Origin: Nocardioides sp. IC4_145
GTDB taxonomy: Bacteria > Actinomycetota > Actinomycetes > Propionibacteriales > Nocardioidaceae
Assembly: GCF_011250565.1 (NCBI RefSeq)
Contig: NZ_JAANMS010000037.1
Location: forward strand, 1-48,598
DNA length: 48,598 bases
Reading direction: 5' to 3'
Positions 16,907-28,634 of the stretch are shown here, in pieces. A model generated the notes under the pieces. It worked only from the letters and a program-made list of their open reading frames with translations. It searched no databases and was not told the DNA's origin. How positions within the stretch are numbered: the first letter of the stretch is position 1; every line of letters begins with the position of its first letter. The translations under genes were made by a program, and so were the position numbers.

Positions 16907-18364
16907 GTGAGCGAGGAGGGGATCCACACCCGCGAGGTGTCGGAGGAGTCGGCGGGCCGGTCGGAGGCGGCGTACACCCCCGACCCGCGGCGCTGGAAGA
17001 TCCTCGGCGTCACCCTCGTCGTCGGGTTCATGTCCCTGCTCGACGTCACGATCGTCAACGTCGCGATCCCGTCGATGCGGGAGGGGCTGGACACCTCCGC
17101 CGGGACGATCCAGTGGGTCGTGTCGGGCTACGCGCTCGCGTTCGGCCTGACCCTCGTCGCGGGCGGGCGCCTCGGCGACGCCTACGGGCGGCGGAGGCTG
17201 ATGCTGATCGGCCTGACCGGGTTCATCGTCTCCAGCGCCGCGGTCGGGTTCGCACCGAACGTCGAGACCGTCATCGCCGCCCGCCTCGCGCAGGGCGCCA
17301 CCGCCGGCCTGCTCACGCCGCAGAACTCCGGCCTCATCCAGCAGCTCTTCCGCGGCCCCGAGCGCGGCCGCGCGTTCGGCGCCTTCGGCTTCACGGTGTC
17401 CCTCTCCTCGGCGCTCGGGCCGGTGCTGGGCGGCGCGATCATCGCGCTGGCCGGCGAGGAGGAGGGCTGGCGCTGGTTGTTCCTCGTCAACGTCCCCATC
17501 GGGCTGGCCGCCCTGGTCGCGATCGCCGTGATCGTCCCGGGCCCCGACCGCCGGGACGACGACACGGGCACGTGGATCGACGTGCCCGGCGCGCTGCTGC
17601 TCGGCGGCGCGGTGCTGTGCGTGCTCTTCCCGCTCGTGAGCCTGGAGAGCGGCGCGCTGCTTCCCCTGGTGCTGCTCGTCGGCGCCCCGGTCCTCGGCTG
17701 GGGCTTCGTCCGGTGGGAGGCCCGGCTCCGCCGCCAGGGCCGACCACCGCTGCTCGACGTGTCGTTGCTGCGCAGCCTGCCCGGCTACAGCACCGGCATG
17801 GCGATCGGCACGCTCTACTTCACCGGGTTCACCGGTGTCTTCCTCGTGCTCTCGGTGCACCTGCAGGGCGAGCTCGACCTGACCCCGCTGCAGGCGGGGC
17901 TGCTGGTGACGCCGTTCGCCGTCGGCGCCGCGATCACCGCACCGATCTCGGGCCGCCTCGTGTCGCGGTACGGCCGCTCGCTGACCGTCGTCGCGCTGGT
18001 GACCATGATGACGGGCACGGCGCTGACGGCGTGGCTCGCGCCGATGCACGACGGCGGGGACATCTGGATGGCGCTCGTGCCGTGCCTGTTCCTCGCCGGC
18101 GTCGGCGGGGGCGGGGTCATCTCGCCGAACTTCACGCTCACCCTCGCCGAGGTCCCGCCCCGGATGGGTGGCGCCGCCGGCGCCGCGCTCCAGACCGGGC
18201 AGCGGATCGGCTCCTCGCTCGGCGCGGCGCTGCTGATGACGACGTACGGCGTGGCGATGGGCCCGTTCAGCGGCGGCGGCGCGCTGCGGGCCGCGCTGGT
18301 CGCGTCACTGGTCGTGCTGTGCGCCGCGCTCGCGGCGGCGGTCTGGTCGCAGCGACACGAATGA
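16907..18364 (+). CDS. MFS multidrug exporter, DHA2 (14-helix) family
   Basis: A 485-residue major-facilitator protein of the EmrB/QacA group, a proton-coupled drug exporter in the cytoplasmic membrane. Visible are helix 1 with the LDVTIVNVAIPSM motif (antiporter motif D1), motif A in the loop between helices 2 and 3 (GGRLGDAYGRRR), motif C-like Gly/Pro-rich helix 5 (SSALGPVLGGAI), and about 14 hydrophobic helices. The 30-residue N-terminal cytosolic tail is Glu/Ser-rich. The GTG start at 16907 has no strong RBS, and a later start is possible. The AhpD-like gene follows after 13 bases. Substrate unknown. Confidence 0.88.
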   Translation: MSEEGIHTREVSEESAGRSEAAYTPDPRRWKILGVTLVVGFMSLLDVTIVNVAIPSMREGLDTSAGTIQWVVSGYALAFGLTLVAGGRLGDAYGRRRLMLIGLTGFIVSSAAVGFAPNVETVIAARLAQGATAGLLTPQNSGLIQQLFRGPERGRAFGAFGFTVSLSSALGPVLGGAIIALAGEEEGWRWLFLVNVPIGLAALVAIAVIVPGPDRRDDDTGTWIDVPGALLLGGAVLCVLFPLVSLESGALLPLVLLVGAPVLGWGFVRWEARLRRQGRPPLLDVSLLRSLPGYSTGMAIGTLYFTGFTGVFLVLSVHLQGELDLTPLQAGLLVTPFAVGAAITAPISGRLVSRYGRSLTVVALVTMMTGTALTAWLAPMHDGGDIWMALVPCLFLAGVGGGGVISPNFTLTLAEVPPRMGGAAGAALQTGQRIGSSLGAALLMTTYGVAMGPFSGGGALRAALVASLVVLCAALAAAVWSQRHE

Positions 18365-18377
18365 GGTCTCATGGGTC

Positions 18378-18989
18378 ATGGCCTCCGAGACGTTCCTCCG
18401 CGACCCCGACCCGCACCCGTCGGTCGCCGCCATGCTCGACGCCGACCGCTCCGAGCACGGCTTCGTCATGAACCTCACCCGCGTCTGGGCCCACCAGCCC
18501 GACGTCCACCGGGCGTACGTCGCCCTCGTCACCTCTGCCGCCGAAGCCGCGGGCCTCTCGATGCGCGACCGCGGGGTGCTCGTCACCGCGCTCGCCAGCA
18601 CGATGGGCGACGCCTACTGCTCCCTCGCCTGGGGCGGCCGGCTGGCCGCCGAGGTCGGCGACGCGACGGCGGTCGCCGTGCTGGCCGGCAGCGACGAGGG
18701 ACTCGACGACCGCGAGCAGGCGCTCGCCGCCTGGGCCCGCGCGGTCACCCGCGACCCGAGCGGCACGAGCGCGCAGGACGTCGACCGGCTCCGCGCCGTC
18801 GGGTTCAGCGACGCCGAGGTCGTCGCCGCCACGGTCTACGTCGCCGCGCGGCTCGCCTTCTCCAGCGTCAACGGCGCCCTGGGGGCCCGCCCCGATGCCG
18901 ACCTGCGGGCCTCGGCCCCGCCCGGCGTGGTCGCCGCGATCACCTGGGGCCGGCCGATCGAGCCCGACGAGCCGGCCCAGCGCTCCTAG
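18378..18989 (+). CDS. Carboxymuconolactone decarboxylase/AhpD-like protein lacking the redox cysteine pair
   Basis: A 203-residue all-helical AhpD/CMD-superfamily protein (HQPDVHRAYVALVTSAAEAAG, MRDRGVLVTALAST). In redox-active members the signature is E...CxxCxxxH; here the corresponding stretch reads GDAYCSLAWGG, with one Cys only and no following His. A disulfide peroxidase-type mechanism is therefore unlikely. It follows the DHA2 exporter by 13 bases and probably shares its transcript. The stop TAG shares CTAG with the convergent thioredoxin-like gene. Confidence 0.8.
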   Translation: MASETFLRDPDPHPSVAAMLDADRSEHGFVMNLTRVWAHQPDVHRAYVALVTSAAEAAGLSMRDRGVLVTALASTMGDAYCSLAWGGRLAAEVGDATAVAVLAGSDEGLDDREQALAAWARAVTRDPSGTSAQDVDRLRAVGFSDAEVVAATVYVAARLAFSSVNGALGARPDADLRASAPPGVVAAITWGRPIEPDEPAQRS

Positions 18990-19438
18990 AGGGCCTCCCC
19001 GAGCGCCCCGAGCACCTGCTCCTTGCGCGGCGCTCCGGCCGCCCGGCTGACCTCGCGGCCCGCGGCGTCGAGCACCAGCGTGGTCGGGGTGCGCAGCACA
19101 CCGAGCCGGCGGACCAGCTCGAGGTGGTGCTCGGCGTCGACCTCGACGTGGGCCACGCCCGGCACCAGGTCGGCCACCTCGCCCAGCGTCCGGCGGGTCA
19201 CGCGGCAGGGCGCGCAGAAGGCGGTGGAGAACTGCAGGAGCGTGGCCCGCTCGCCCGGCGCGACGTCGGGCACCGCGGCCGCGACCTCCGTCCACACCGA
19301 GGGTTGCTCCGCGCCGACCGTCGTCTCCTCGCGCACCCGTCCCCTCCTCGCGAACCGGCCGTCGGCCACCGCCCGCCACCCGCCCACGGCGAGCGCGAGC
19401 ACGACGGCGCCCGTCAGCACCCACAGTCCGGTGGTCAT
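18986..19438 (-). CDS. Membrane-anchored thioredoxin-like protein
   Basis: A 150-residue protein: an N-terminal membrane helix (about residues 4-22), a charged linker, then a thioredoxin fold (about 45-148) with the active site FCAPCRVT (CxxC) and the cis-Pro region [10 protein letters not shown]. It probably reduces disulfides at the membrane; topology is not certain. It begins seven bases after the MerR-family gene, forming a regulator-thioredoxin operon divergent from hsp20, which suggests a link to heat or redox stress. Confidence 0.87.
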   Translation of the reverse strand: MTTGLWVLTGAVVLALAVGGWRAVADGRFARRGRVREETTVGAEQPSVWTEVAAAVPDVAPGERATLLQFSTAFCAPCRVTRRTLGEVADLVPGVAHVEVDAEHHLELVRRLGVLRTPTTLVLDAAGREVSRAAGAPRKEQVLGALGEAL

Positions 19439-19445
19439 GGTCGGG

Positions 19446-19787
19446 TCAACCGTGCCCGGGGCGCCGTTGTTCCGGTGCCGGCCGCCCCGGCGCACCCCCG
19501 CGCGCCCGCAGCCGGACGTTCGCCGCACGGAGCCGGCGTACCTCCTCCTCCAGCGCGAGGACCCGTCCGATCCCCGCCAGGTTGAGCCCATCGGCCAGCA
19601 GGTCGCGGATGCGGTGCAGCCGTTCGATGTCGGCGCGGCTGTAGAGGCGCGTGCCGCCGGCCGTGCGGTCGGGGTCGACGAGCCCGCGCCGCTCGTAGAC
19701 GCGGAGGTTCTGGATCTGCATCGAGACCATCTCCGCCGCCACGGAGATGGCGAAGACGCCTCGCTCGTGCTCGCGGTCCGGACTCAC
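19446..19787 (-). CDS. MerR-family regulator, HspR-like
   Basis: A 113-residue MerR-type protein. The winged HTH (about residues 11-80) reads [27 protein letters not shown] and GGTRLYS, close to HspR, the actinobacterial heat-shock repressor. A C-terminal coiled-coil ([17 protein letters not shown]) should mediate dimerisation. There are no metal-binding cysteines, as for HspR. It is divergent from hsp20, with an inverted repeat at 19823-19844 between them, so it probably represses hsp20 and itself. Starts at GTG 19787; CAGAAT seven bases before it is a candidate -10 for a leaderless mRNA. An ATG-led extension upstream would cross the operator, so it is rejected. Confidence 0.85.
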   Translation of the reverse strand: MSPDREHERGVFAISVAAEMVSMQIQNLRVYERRGLVDPDRTAGGTRLYSRADIERLHRIRDLLADGLNLAGIGRVLALEEEVRRLRAANVRLRARGGAPGRPAPEQRRPGHG

Positions 19788-19791
19788 GGGC

Positions 19792-19820
19792 TTGATTCTG
19801 TCGGAAAGATGGAATACAAG
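19792..19820 (+). promoter_or_regulatory. hsp20 promoter
   Basis: TTGATT (19792-19797), 17 bases, TACAAG (19815-19820): each hexamer has four consensus matches. The predicted start near 19827 falls inside the inverted repeat at 19823-19844. Confidence 0.55.
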
Positions 19821-19822
19821 AA

Positions 19823-19844
19823 ACCTGTAACCGTTGATACAGGT
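19823..19844. promoter_or_regulatory. Operator candidate for the HspR-like regulator
   Basis: ACCTGTA, eight bases, TACAGGT: perfect 7-bp inverted repeat immediately downstream of the hsp20 -10. This is a position suited to repression. It differs from the classical HAIR sequence found before clpB at 46997-47017. Confidence 0.65.
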
Positions 19845-19910
19845 ACGACGGGCTCCGCGGCTCACGCAGACGCGGCACCGTCACCACGAGATGATCGAGG
19901 AGGACACCCC

Positions 19911-20342
19911 ATGTTGCTGCGCACCACCGACCCGTTCCGCGACTTCGACCGCCTCACCCAGCAGCTGCTGGGGACGACCAACCGCCCGGCCGTCATGCCG
20001 ATGGACGCCTGGCGGGAGGGCGACCGGTTCGTCATCGAGTTCGACCTCCCGGGCGTCGCCCGCGAGAGCATCGACCTCGACGTCGAGCGGAACGTGCTGA
20101 CCGTCCGCGCCGAGCGGACCCCTAACAACGGCGACTGGCAGATGCTGGCCACCGAGCGGACCCGCGGCTCGTTCAGCCGCCAGCTCGTCCTCGGCGACAA
20201 CCTCGACCTCGACCGCATCGAGGCGTCGTACGACGCCGGCGTGCTGCGGCTGGTCGTCCCCGTCGCCGAGAAGGCCAAGCCGCGCAAGATCGAGATCGGC
20301 TCCACCTCCCCCGAGGCGCAGCCGGCCGCGATCGAGAGCTGA
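19911..20342 (+). CDS. Hsp20/alpha-crystallin family small heat-shock protein
   Basis: A 143-residue cytoplasmic holdase chaperone that binds unfolding proteins without ATP. The alpha-crystallin domain spans about residues 30-128 ([41 protein letters not shown]) with the conserved [10 protein letters not shown] strand. The short N-terminal arm ([12 protein letters not shown]) and C-terminal extension are typical; the extension lacks an obvious IxI motif except RKIEIG. Strong RBS GAGGAGG precedes ATG 19911. Divergent from the HspR-like gene and followed by a bidirectional terminator. Confidence 0.95.
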   Translation: MLLRTTDPFRDFDRLTQQLLGTTNRPAVMPMDAWREGDRFVIEFDLPGVARESIDLDVERNVLTVRAERTPNNGDWQMLATERTRGSFSRQLVLGDNLDLDRIEASYDAGVLRLVVPVAEKAKPRKIEIGSTSPEAQPAAIES

Positions 20343-20362
20343 CCGCCGGCTCCAGCACCGAT

Positions 20363-20392
20363 GGGCCCGGGCACCGATCGGTGTCCGGGCCC
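20363..20392. terminator. Bidirectional terminator between hsp20 and purB
   Basis: GGGCCCGGGCACCGA followed at once by its complement with a single mismatch (G-T), giving a 30-base near-perfect hairpin. It lies between convergent stops at 20342 and 20406. Confidence 0.75.
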
Positions 20393-20405
20393 TCGTGCGT
20401 GCGGG

Positions 20406-21836
20406 CTAGAGGATCGCGCCGGGGACGTACGCCGCCGCGTCGGGGTGCCGCTCGGTCACGGCCGCCACGCGGCGCACGACCTCCTGCACCTGGGCCACCG
20501 CGGCGCCGGTGAAGGCGATCGGCTCGGCCACCAGCGAGGCGAGCTGGTCGGCGGAGAGCCCGAGGCGGGGGTCGGCGGCGAGGCGGGCGAAGACGTCGTT
20601 CTCGGCCTGGCCGCGGCGCATGTCGAGCGCGGTGCCGACGGCGGCCTCCTTGATCGCCTCGTGCGCGGCCTCGCGGCCCACGCCGTTGCGGACCGCCGCC
20701 ATGAGGACCTTGGTGGTGGCGAGGAACGGGAGGTACCGGTCGAGCTCGCGCTGGACGACCGCCGGGAAGGCGCCGAACTCGTCGAGCACGGTGAGGAAGG
20801 TCTGGAAGAGGCCGTCGACGGCGAAGAACGCGTCGGGCAGCGCGACGCGGCGCACCACCGAGTCGGAGACGTCGCCCTCGTTCCACTGGTCGCCGGCGAG
20901 CTCGCCGATCATCGAGAGGTAGCCGCGGGTGACGACGGCGAGACCGTTGACGCGCTCGCACGAGCGGCTGTTCATCTTGTGCGGCATCGCCGAGGAGCCG
21001 ACCTGCCCCTCCTTGAACCCCTCGGTGACGAGCTCGTTGCCCGCCATCAGCCGGACCGTGGTCGCGAGGTTGGAGGGCCCGGCGACGAGCTGGACGAGCG
21101 CGGAGAGCACGTCGAAGTCCAGCGAGCGCGGGTAGACCTGGCCGACGCTGGTCAGCACCCGGTCGAAGCCGAGGTGGGCGGCGACCCGCTGCTCGAGCTC
21201 GGCGAGCCGGGACTCGTCCCCGTCGAGCAGGTCGAGCATGTCCTGCGCGGTGCCCATCGGGCCCTTGATCCCGCGCAGCGGGTAGCGACCCAGCAGGTCC
21301 TCGACCCGCTCCAGCGCCACCAGCATCTCGTCGGCGACCGTCGCGAACCGCTTGCCGAGCGTCGTCGCCTGCGCCGCGACGTTGTGGCTGCGGCCGGCCA
21401 TCACGGTCAGCTCGTGCTCCGCGGCGAGCCGGCCGAGCCGGGCCAGGGTGGCGACCGCGCGGTCGCGGACGATCTGGAGGGACTGCCGGACCTGCAGCTG
21501 CTCGACGTTCTCGGTCAGGTCGCGCGAGGTCATGCCCTTGTGGATGTGCTCGTGGCCCGCCAGCGCGCAGAACTCCTCGATGCGCGCCTTCACGTCGTGG
21601 CGCGTGACCCGCTCGCGGGCGGCGATCGAGGCGAGGTCGACGCCGTCCTCACCCTGGGCCACCACGGCCTCATAGGCCTCGACGACCCCGTCCGGCACCT
21701 CGATCCCGAGGTCTCGCTGCGCCTTGAGGACCGCCACCCACAGCTGCCGCTCGAGGACCACCTTGTGCTCCGGCGACCAGGTGCCGGCGAGATCGGGAGC
21801 GGCGTACCGCGTGGCGAGGACGTTCGGGACGGTCAC
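20406..21836 (-). CDS. purB: Adenylosuccinate lyase
   Basis: A 476-residue PurB of the fumarase/aspartase superfamily. It cleaves fumarate from SAICAR in IMP synthesis and from adenylosuccinate in AMP synthesis. The superfamily signature is present (GSSAMPHKMNS, about residues 284-294), together with the catalytic His region GRSHNVAAQATT and HIHKGMTSRD. The GTG start at 21836 is preceded by GAGAAT seven bases away, a weak leaderless -10. It lies 81 bases after purD on the same strand. Confidence 0.97.
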   Translation of the reverse strand: MTVPNVLATRYAAPDLAGTWSPEHKVVLERQLWVAVLKAQRDLGIEVPDGVVEAYEAVVAQGEDGVDLASIAARERVTRHDVKARIEEFCALAGHEHIHKGMTSRDLTENVEQLQVRQSLQIVRDRAVATLARLGRLAAEHELTVMAGRSHNVAAQATTLGKRFATVADEMLVALERVEDLLGRYPLRGIKGPMGTAQDMLDLLDGDESRLAELEQRVAAHLGFDRVLTSVGQVYPRSLDFDVLSALVQLVAGPSNLATTVRLMAGNELVTEGFKEGQVGSSAMPHKMNSRSCERVNGLAVVTRGYLSMIGELAGDQWNEGDVSDSVVRRVALPDAFFAVDGLFQTFLTVLDEFGAFPAVVQRELDRYLPFLATTKVLMAAVRNGVGREAAHEAIKEAAVGTALDMRRGQAENDVFARLAADPRLGLSADQLASLVAEPIAFTGAAVAQVQEVVRRVAAVTERHPDAAAYVPGAIL

Positions 21837-21917
21837 GCGGCGGATTCTCCCACGGCCCGGGCGGTCGGCAAGCTCACGGCTGCCGCAGGCCCCGCCACGG
21901 GACCCCGGCGCGCCCGC

Positions 21918-25505
<3,588 letters not shown>

Positions 25506-25521
25506 GCGGTCCTGCCCTGAC

Positions 25522-25545
25522 CCGGCCCTGACCCTCGAGGGCCGG
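25522..25545. terminator. Bidirectional hairpin terminator
   Basis: CCGGCCCT, 8-base loop, AGGGCCGG: perfect 8-bp stem directly before the convergent gene's stop codon at 25546 and 17 bases after the kinase stop. Confidence 0.6.
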
Positions 25546-26547
25546 CTACAACCACCCGCGCCGCACGGCCTCGGCGCCGGCCTGGAACCGGGTGTCGGCG
25601 CCGAGCTCGCCGAGCAGGTCGGCCACGCGGCGGCGGACGGTCCGCAGGCTGACCCCCAGCCGGCGGGCGATCTGCTCGTCCTGCGCGCCCTCGGCCAGCT
25701 GCTGGAGCAGGAAGCGCCGCAGGTCCGGCCGGCCCTCGGCCCGCTCGAGCTCCGGCACCGGGAGCGCGCGCTCCCAGAGGGCGTCGAACCACAGGCCCAG
25801 GGCCTCCACCAGACCGCGTTGCCGCAGCAGGGTCAGCGGCTCGTCGACGAAGCCGAGCGGCTCGGGGAGCAGGGCGTAGCTCGTGCCGATCACGCACAGC
25901 CGGGTCGGCACGCTCGGCAGGACGCGCACCTCCTCGCCCGCGGCCGCGCGCCGAGCCAGGGCGGCCCGCGACCCCGTCAGCGCCCGCACCGGGTAGATCG
26001 CCCGCGCCCGCCGCCCCTGGCCGACCACCTCACCGAGCAGCTCGGTCATGCCGTCCTCGCGGGCCTCCTCGAGGTACTGGTCGGGCCGCAGCGACCGGAC
26101 CTCGCCGAGGTTCTGCTCGATCAGCGTCCGGGTGAGGTCCACCGCGTGGGTCCCGCCCCCCGTGCTGATCTCGCCGTCGATGGGCCGGACGTGCCCGTCG
26201 TCGGCCATCGACCGCACGGTGCGCCCGGCCAGCAGCGGCACGGCCGCCGCGAGGTCGGAGAGCCGGGCGTGCGCCCGGGCCGCGGTCGCGGCCGTCTCGC
26301 TGAGCACCCGGACGACCGCCTCGGCCGGGCTGTCGACGAAGACCCGGTCGTCCTCGATCCGCACGATGCCGTGCTCGACGAGCGGCGCGAGCTCGCGCAG
26401 CAGCTCGTCCGGCGTACGCATCAGGGCGGCAGCGACGGACACCACCTGGCGGCCCGCCTGCGCGCGGACCCGCTCGTAGAGCTGGTCGTCGTCGTCACCG
26501 AGGCCGAGCGCCTCACGCAGGGTGGCGGGCGGACGGGCGGCAGGCAC
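25546..26547 (-). CDS. Transcriptional regulator with C-terminal LuxR-like HTH
   Basis: A 333-residue protein. The N-terminal part (about residues 17-75) resembles a winged-helix/TrmB-like domain (ERVRAQAGRQVVSVAAALM, LAPLVEHGIVRIEDDRVFV). The middle (about 150-260) looks like a ligand- or phospholipase D-like sensing domain (TRTLIEQNLGEVRSLRP). The C-terminus has a LuxR-type HTH (AQDEQIARRLGVSLRTVRRRV, about 288-309). Effector and targets unknown. GTG 26547 is directly preceded by GGAGGG with no spacer, too close to act as an RBS; TACCGT six bases before the GTG instead indicates a leaderless start. Confidence 0.8.
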   Translation of the reverse strand: MPAARPPATLREALGLGDDDDQLYERVRAQAGRQVVSVAAALMRTPDELLRELAPLVEHGIVRIEDDRVFVDSPAEAVVRVLSETAATAARAHARLSDLAAAVPLLAGRTVRSMADDGHVRPIDGEISTGGGTHAVDLTRTLIEQNLGEVRSLRPDQYLEEAREDGMTELLGEVVGQGRRARAIYPVRALTGSRAALARRAAAGEEVRVLPSVPTRLCVIGTSYALLPEPLGFVDEPLTLLRQRGLVEALGLWFDALWERALPVPELERAEGRPDLRRFLLQQLAEGAQDEQIARRLGVSLRTVRRRVADLLGELGADTRFQAGAEAVRRGWL

Positions 26548-26553
26548 CCCTCC

Positions 26554-26559
26554 ACGGTA
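26554..26559 (-). promoter_or_regulatory. -10 box of the LuxR-like regulator (leaderless)
   Basis: TACCGT on the minus strand, six bases (GGAGGG), then GTG 26547. Confidence 0.6.
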
Positions 26560-26828
26560 GTGGCATCTTCCGGCCACCGGCAGCCAAGCGCCGCGATGGC
26601 CTGGAACGGCCAGGCATGCTGGAGGCGTACGCCGACGAAGGGATCGGCCGCCGGACTCGGGGGAGGCGGCGGCCGACCGGGTCCCGCGTCGGGGGACGTG
26701 GCGGCCGGTCGGCGTGCCGGAGGGCGTCGGGACCGCCGCAGGGGACGGTTCCGGCGCCTTCCTCCCCCGGCGGTAGCGTTGCCCCTCGTCCACATCACGT
26801 GGTCCACCCGACGTGCGAGGAGCGAGCA

Positions 26829-28598
26829 GTGGCGCGAGGCAACCGGTCCGAGAAGGGCGCCGGGGAGCCCGTCGACTGGGTCACCCGCGCCGCCGACGAC
26901 GCGATCCGGCACGCCGGCCTGGGCGACGGTGCCGACGGTCGTGAAGGTGACCTCGACGGTGACCGGATGATCACCTGCGCCTCCGGCGCGAGCCCGTCGG
27001 GCCCGATCCACCTGGGCAACCTGCGGGAGTTCCTCACCCCGCACCTGGTCGCCGAGGAGATCCGCCGTCGCGGCATCCCCGTGCGGCACCTGCACAGCTG
27101 GGACGACTTCGACCGGTTCCGCAAGGTCCCCGCCGGCGTGCCGGCCGAGTGGTCCGAGCACATCGGCCGGCCGCTGTCGGCGGTGCCGGACCCGTGGGCG
27201 TGCCACGAGTCGTGGGCCGAGCACTTCAAGGCGCCCCTGCGGGCGGCGCTGGCCGAGATGGGCGTGGAGATGGAGGAGGTGTCGCAGACCGAGCGCTACC
27301 GCGCCGGCGCCTACACCGAGCAGGTCCTCCACGCCATCCGGCACCGCGACACGATCGAGGAGGTGCTGGCCGAGCACCGCACGAAGAAGGCCGCCCCCGT
27401 CGCGGAGAACGAGCAGGAGGCCGAGGCGCTGGCCGACTCCGTCGCCGACGAGGACGAGCCCGGGGCCGGGGCCGGGGCCGCCGGGGACGGTTCGCTGGCG
27501 CGCTTCCCCTACAAGCCGTACTGCCGCGACTGCGGCCGCGACACCGTCGACGTCACGGCGTACGACGACGACACGACCGACCTGTCCTACACCTGCTCCT
27601 CCTGCGGGTTCAGCGGCGTGACCAACGTGGCGACCCAGCACGAGGGCAAGCTGGTCTGGAAGGTCGACTGGCCGATGCGCTGGGCCTTCGAGCGCGTCGA
27701 CTTCGAGCCCGGGGGTCTCGACCACTCCACGCCCGGCTCCTCCTACACGGTGGGCAAGGAGCTGGTGAAGCGCGTCTTCGACTTCCGCGCGCCCTCCTAC
27801 GTCGCCTACGCCTTCGTCGGGTTCGCCGGCATGCAGAAGATGTCGTCCTCCGCCGGCGGGGTGCCTACCGCGGCCGACGCGCTCCAGGTGCTCGAGGCGC
27901 CGATCCTGCGCTGGCTCTACGCCCGCCGCCAGCCCAAGCAGGCGTTCAACATCGACTTCGGCGCCGAGGTCGTCCGCCTGTACGACGAGTGGGACTCCCT
28001 CGGCCGCAAGGCCGCCGACCCGGCCAAGCGCGACGCCCAGGTGCTGGCCTTCGAGCGCGCCTCGGCGACCGCCGCGGCCGGCACGCTGCCGACCCCGCGG
28101 GTCGTGGTGCCGTTCCGGCTGCTCTCCTCGGTCGCCGACGTGACCGCCGGCAGCGCCGAGCTGATCAGCGGGATCGTCGCCCGCGGCGGCCACGCCCACG
28201 ACTCCGTCGCCGACCTCCAGCCGCGACTGGACCGCGCGATGACGTGGACCGCGGAGTTCGTGCCCGCCGAGGACCGCACCACCGTCCGCGAGGAGCCCGA
28301 CGCCGAGCGGCTGGGCCGGCTCACCGAGGACGAGCAGCGCTGGCGGACCACGCTGCTCGACCGCCTGCCCGCCGAGCTCGACGTCGACGGCACCACCGCG
28401 CTCGTCTACGGCGTCCCCAAGCTGGCCCGCGGTCTCGCCCTCGACGACGCCCCGACCGACGAGGTCAAGGCCGACCAGAAGGCGTTCTTCCGGCTGCTCT
28501 ACGAGCTCCTCGTCGGCGCCGAGCGCGGCCCCCGCCTCCCCACGCTGTTCCTCGCCCTCGGCCCCGAGCGGATCCGCCACCTGCTGACCACGCCGTAG
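26829..28598 (+). CDS. lysS: Lysyl-tRNA synthetase, class I
   Basis: A 589-residue class I LysRS that charges tRNA-Lys. The class I signatures are clear: HIGH-like ASPSGPIHLGN (about residues 54-64) and KMSKS-like MQKMSSS (about 336-342). Two CxxC pairs (YCRDCGRD and TCSSCGFS) form the expected zinc site. A low-complexity acidic/Gly-Ala insert precedes the first CxxC. Many actinobacteria use class II LysRS; class I forms occur mainly in archaea and some bacteria including Streptomyces, so a second enzyme may exist elsewhere. GTG 26829 has RBS GAGGAG six bases upstream. A TAGCGT near 26773 is a candidate -10. The 281-base gap before it holds no other gene I can see. Confidence 0.95.
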   Translation: MARGNRSEKGAGEPVDWVTRAADDAIRHAGLGDGADGREGDLDGDRMITCASGASPSGPIHLGNLREFLTPHLVAEEIRRRGIPVRHLHSWDDFDRFRKVPAGVPAEWSEHIGRPLSAVPDPWACHESWAEHFKAPLRAALAEMGVEMEEVSQTERYRAGAYTEQVLHAIRHRDTIEEVLAEHRTKKAAPVAENEQEAEALADSVADEDEPGAGAGAAGDGSLARFPYKPYCRDCGRDTVDVTAYDDDTTDLSYTCSSCGFSGVTNVATQHEGKLVWKVDWPMRWAFERVDFEPGGLDHSTPGSSYTVGKELVKRVFDFRAPSYVAYAFVGFAGMQKMSSSAGGVPTAADALQVLEAPILRWLYARRQPKQAFNIDFGAEVVRLYDEWDSLGRKAADPAKRDAQVLAFERASATAAAGTLPTPRVVVPFRLLSSVADVTAGSAELISGIVARGGHAHDSVADLQPRLDRAMTWTAEFVPAEDRTTVREEPDAERLGRLTEDEQRWRTTLLDRLPAELDVDGTTALVYGVPKLARGLALDDAPTDEVKADQKAFFRLLYELLVGAERGPRLPTLFLALGPERIRHLLTTP

Positions 28599-28634
28599 CC
28601 CGGCCTCCCGCGGCTGGTCGCGGAGCGGACCGGT

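Noticed and set aside
26548..26828. Additional gene in the gap before lysS
   Set aside because: Frames there continue from shadows, lack an RBS and show no recognisable protein pattern.
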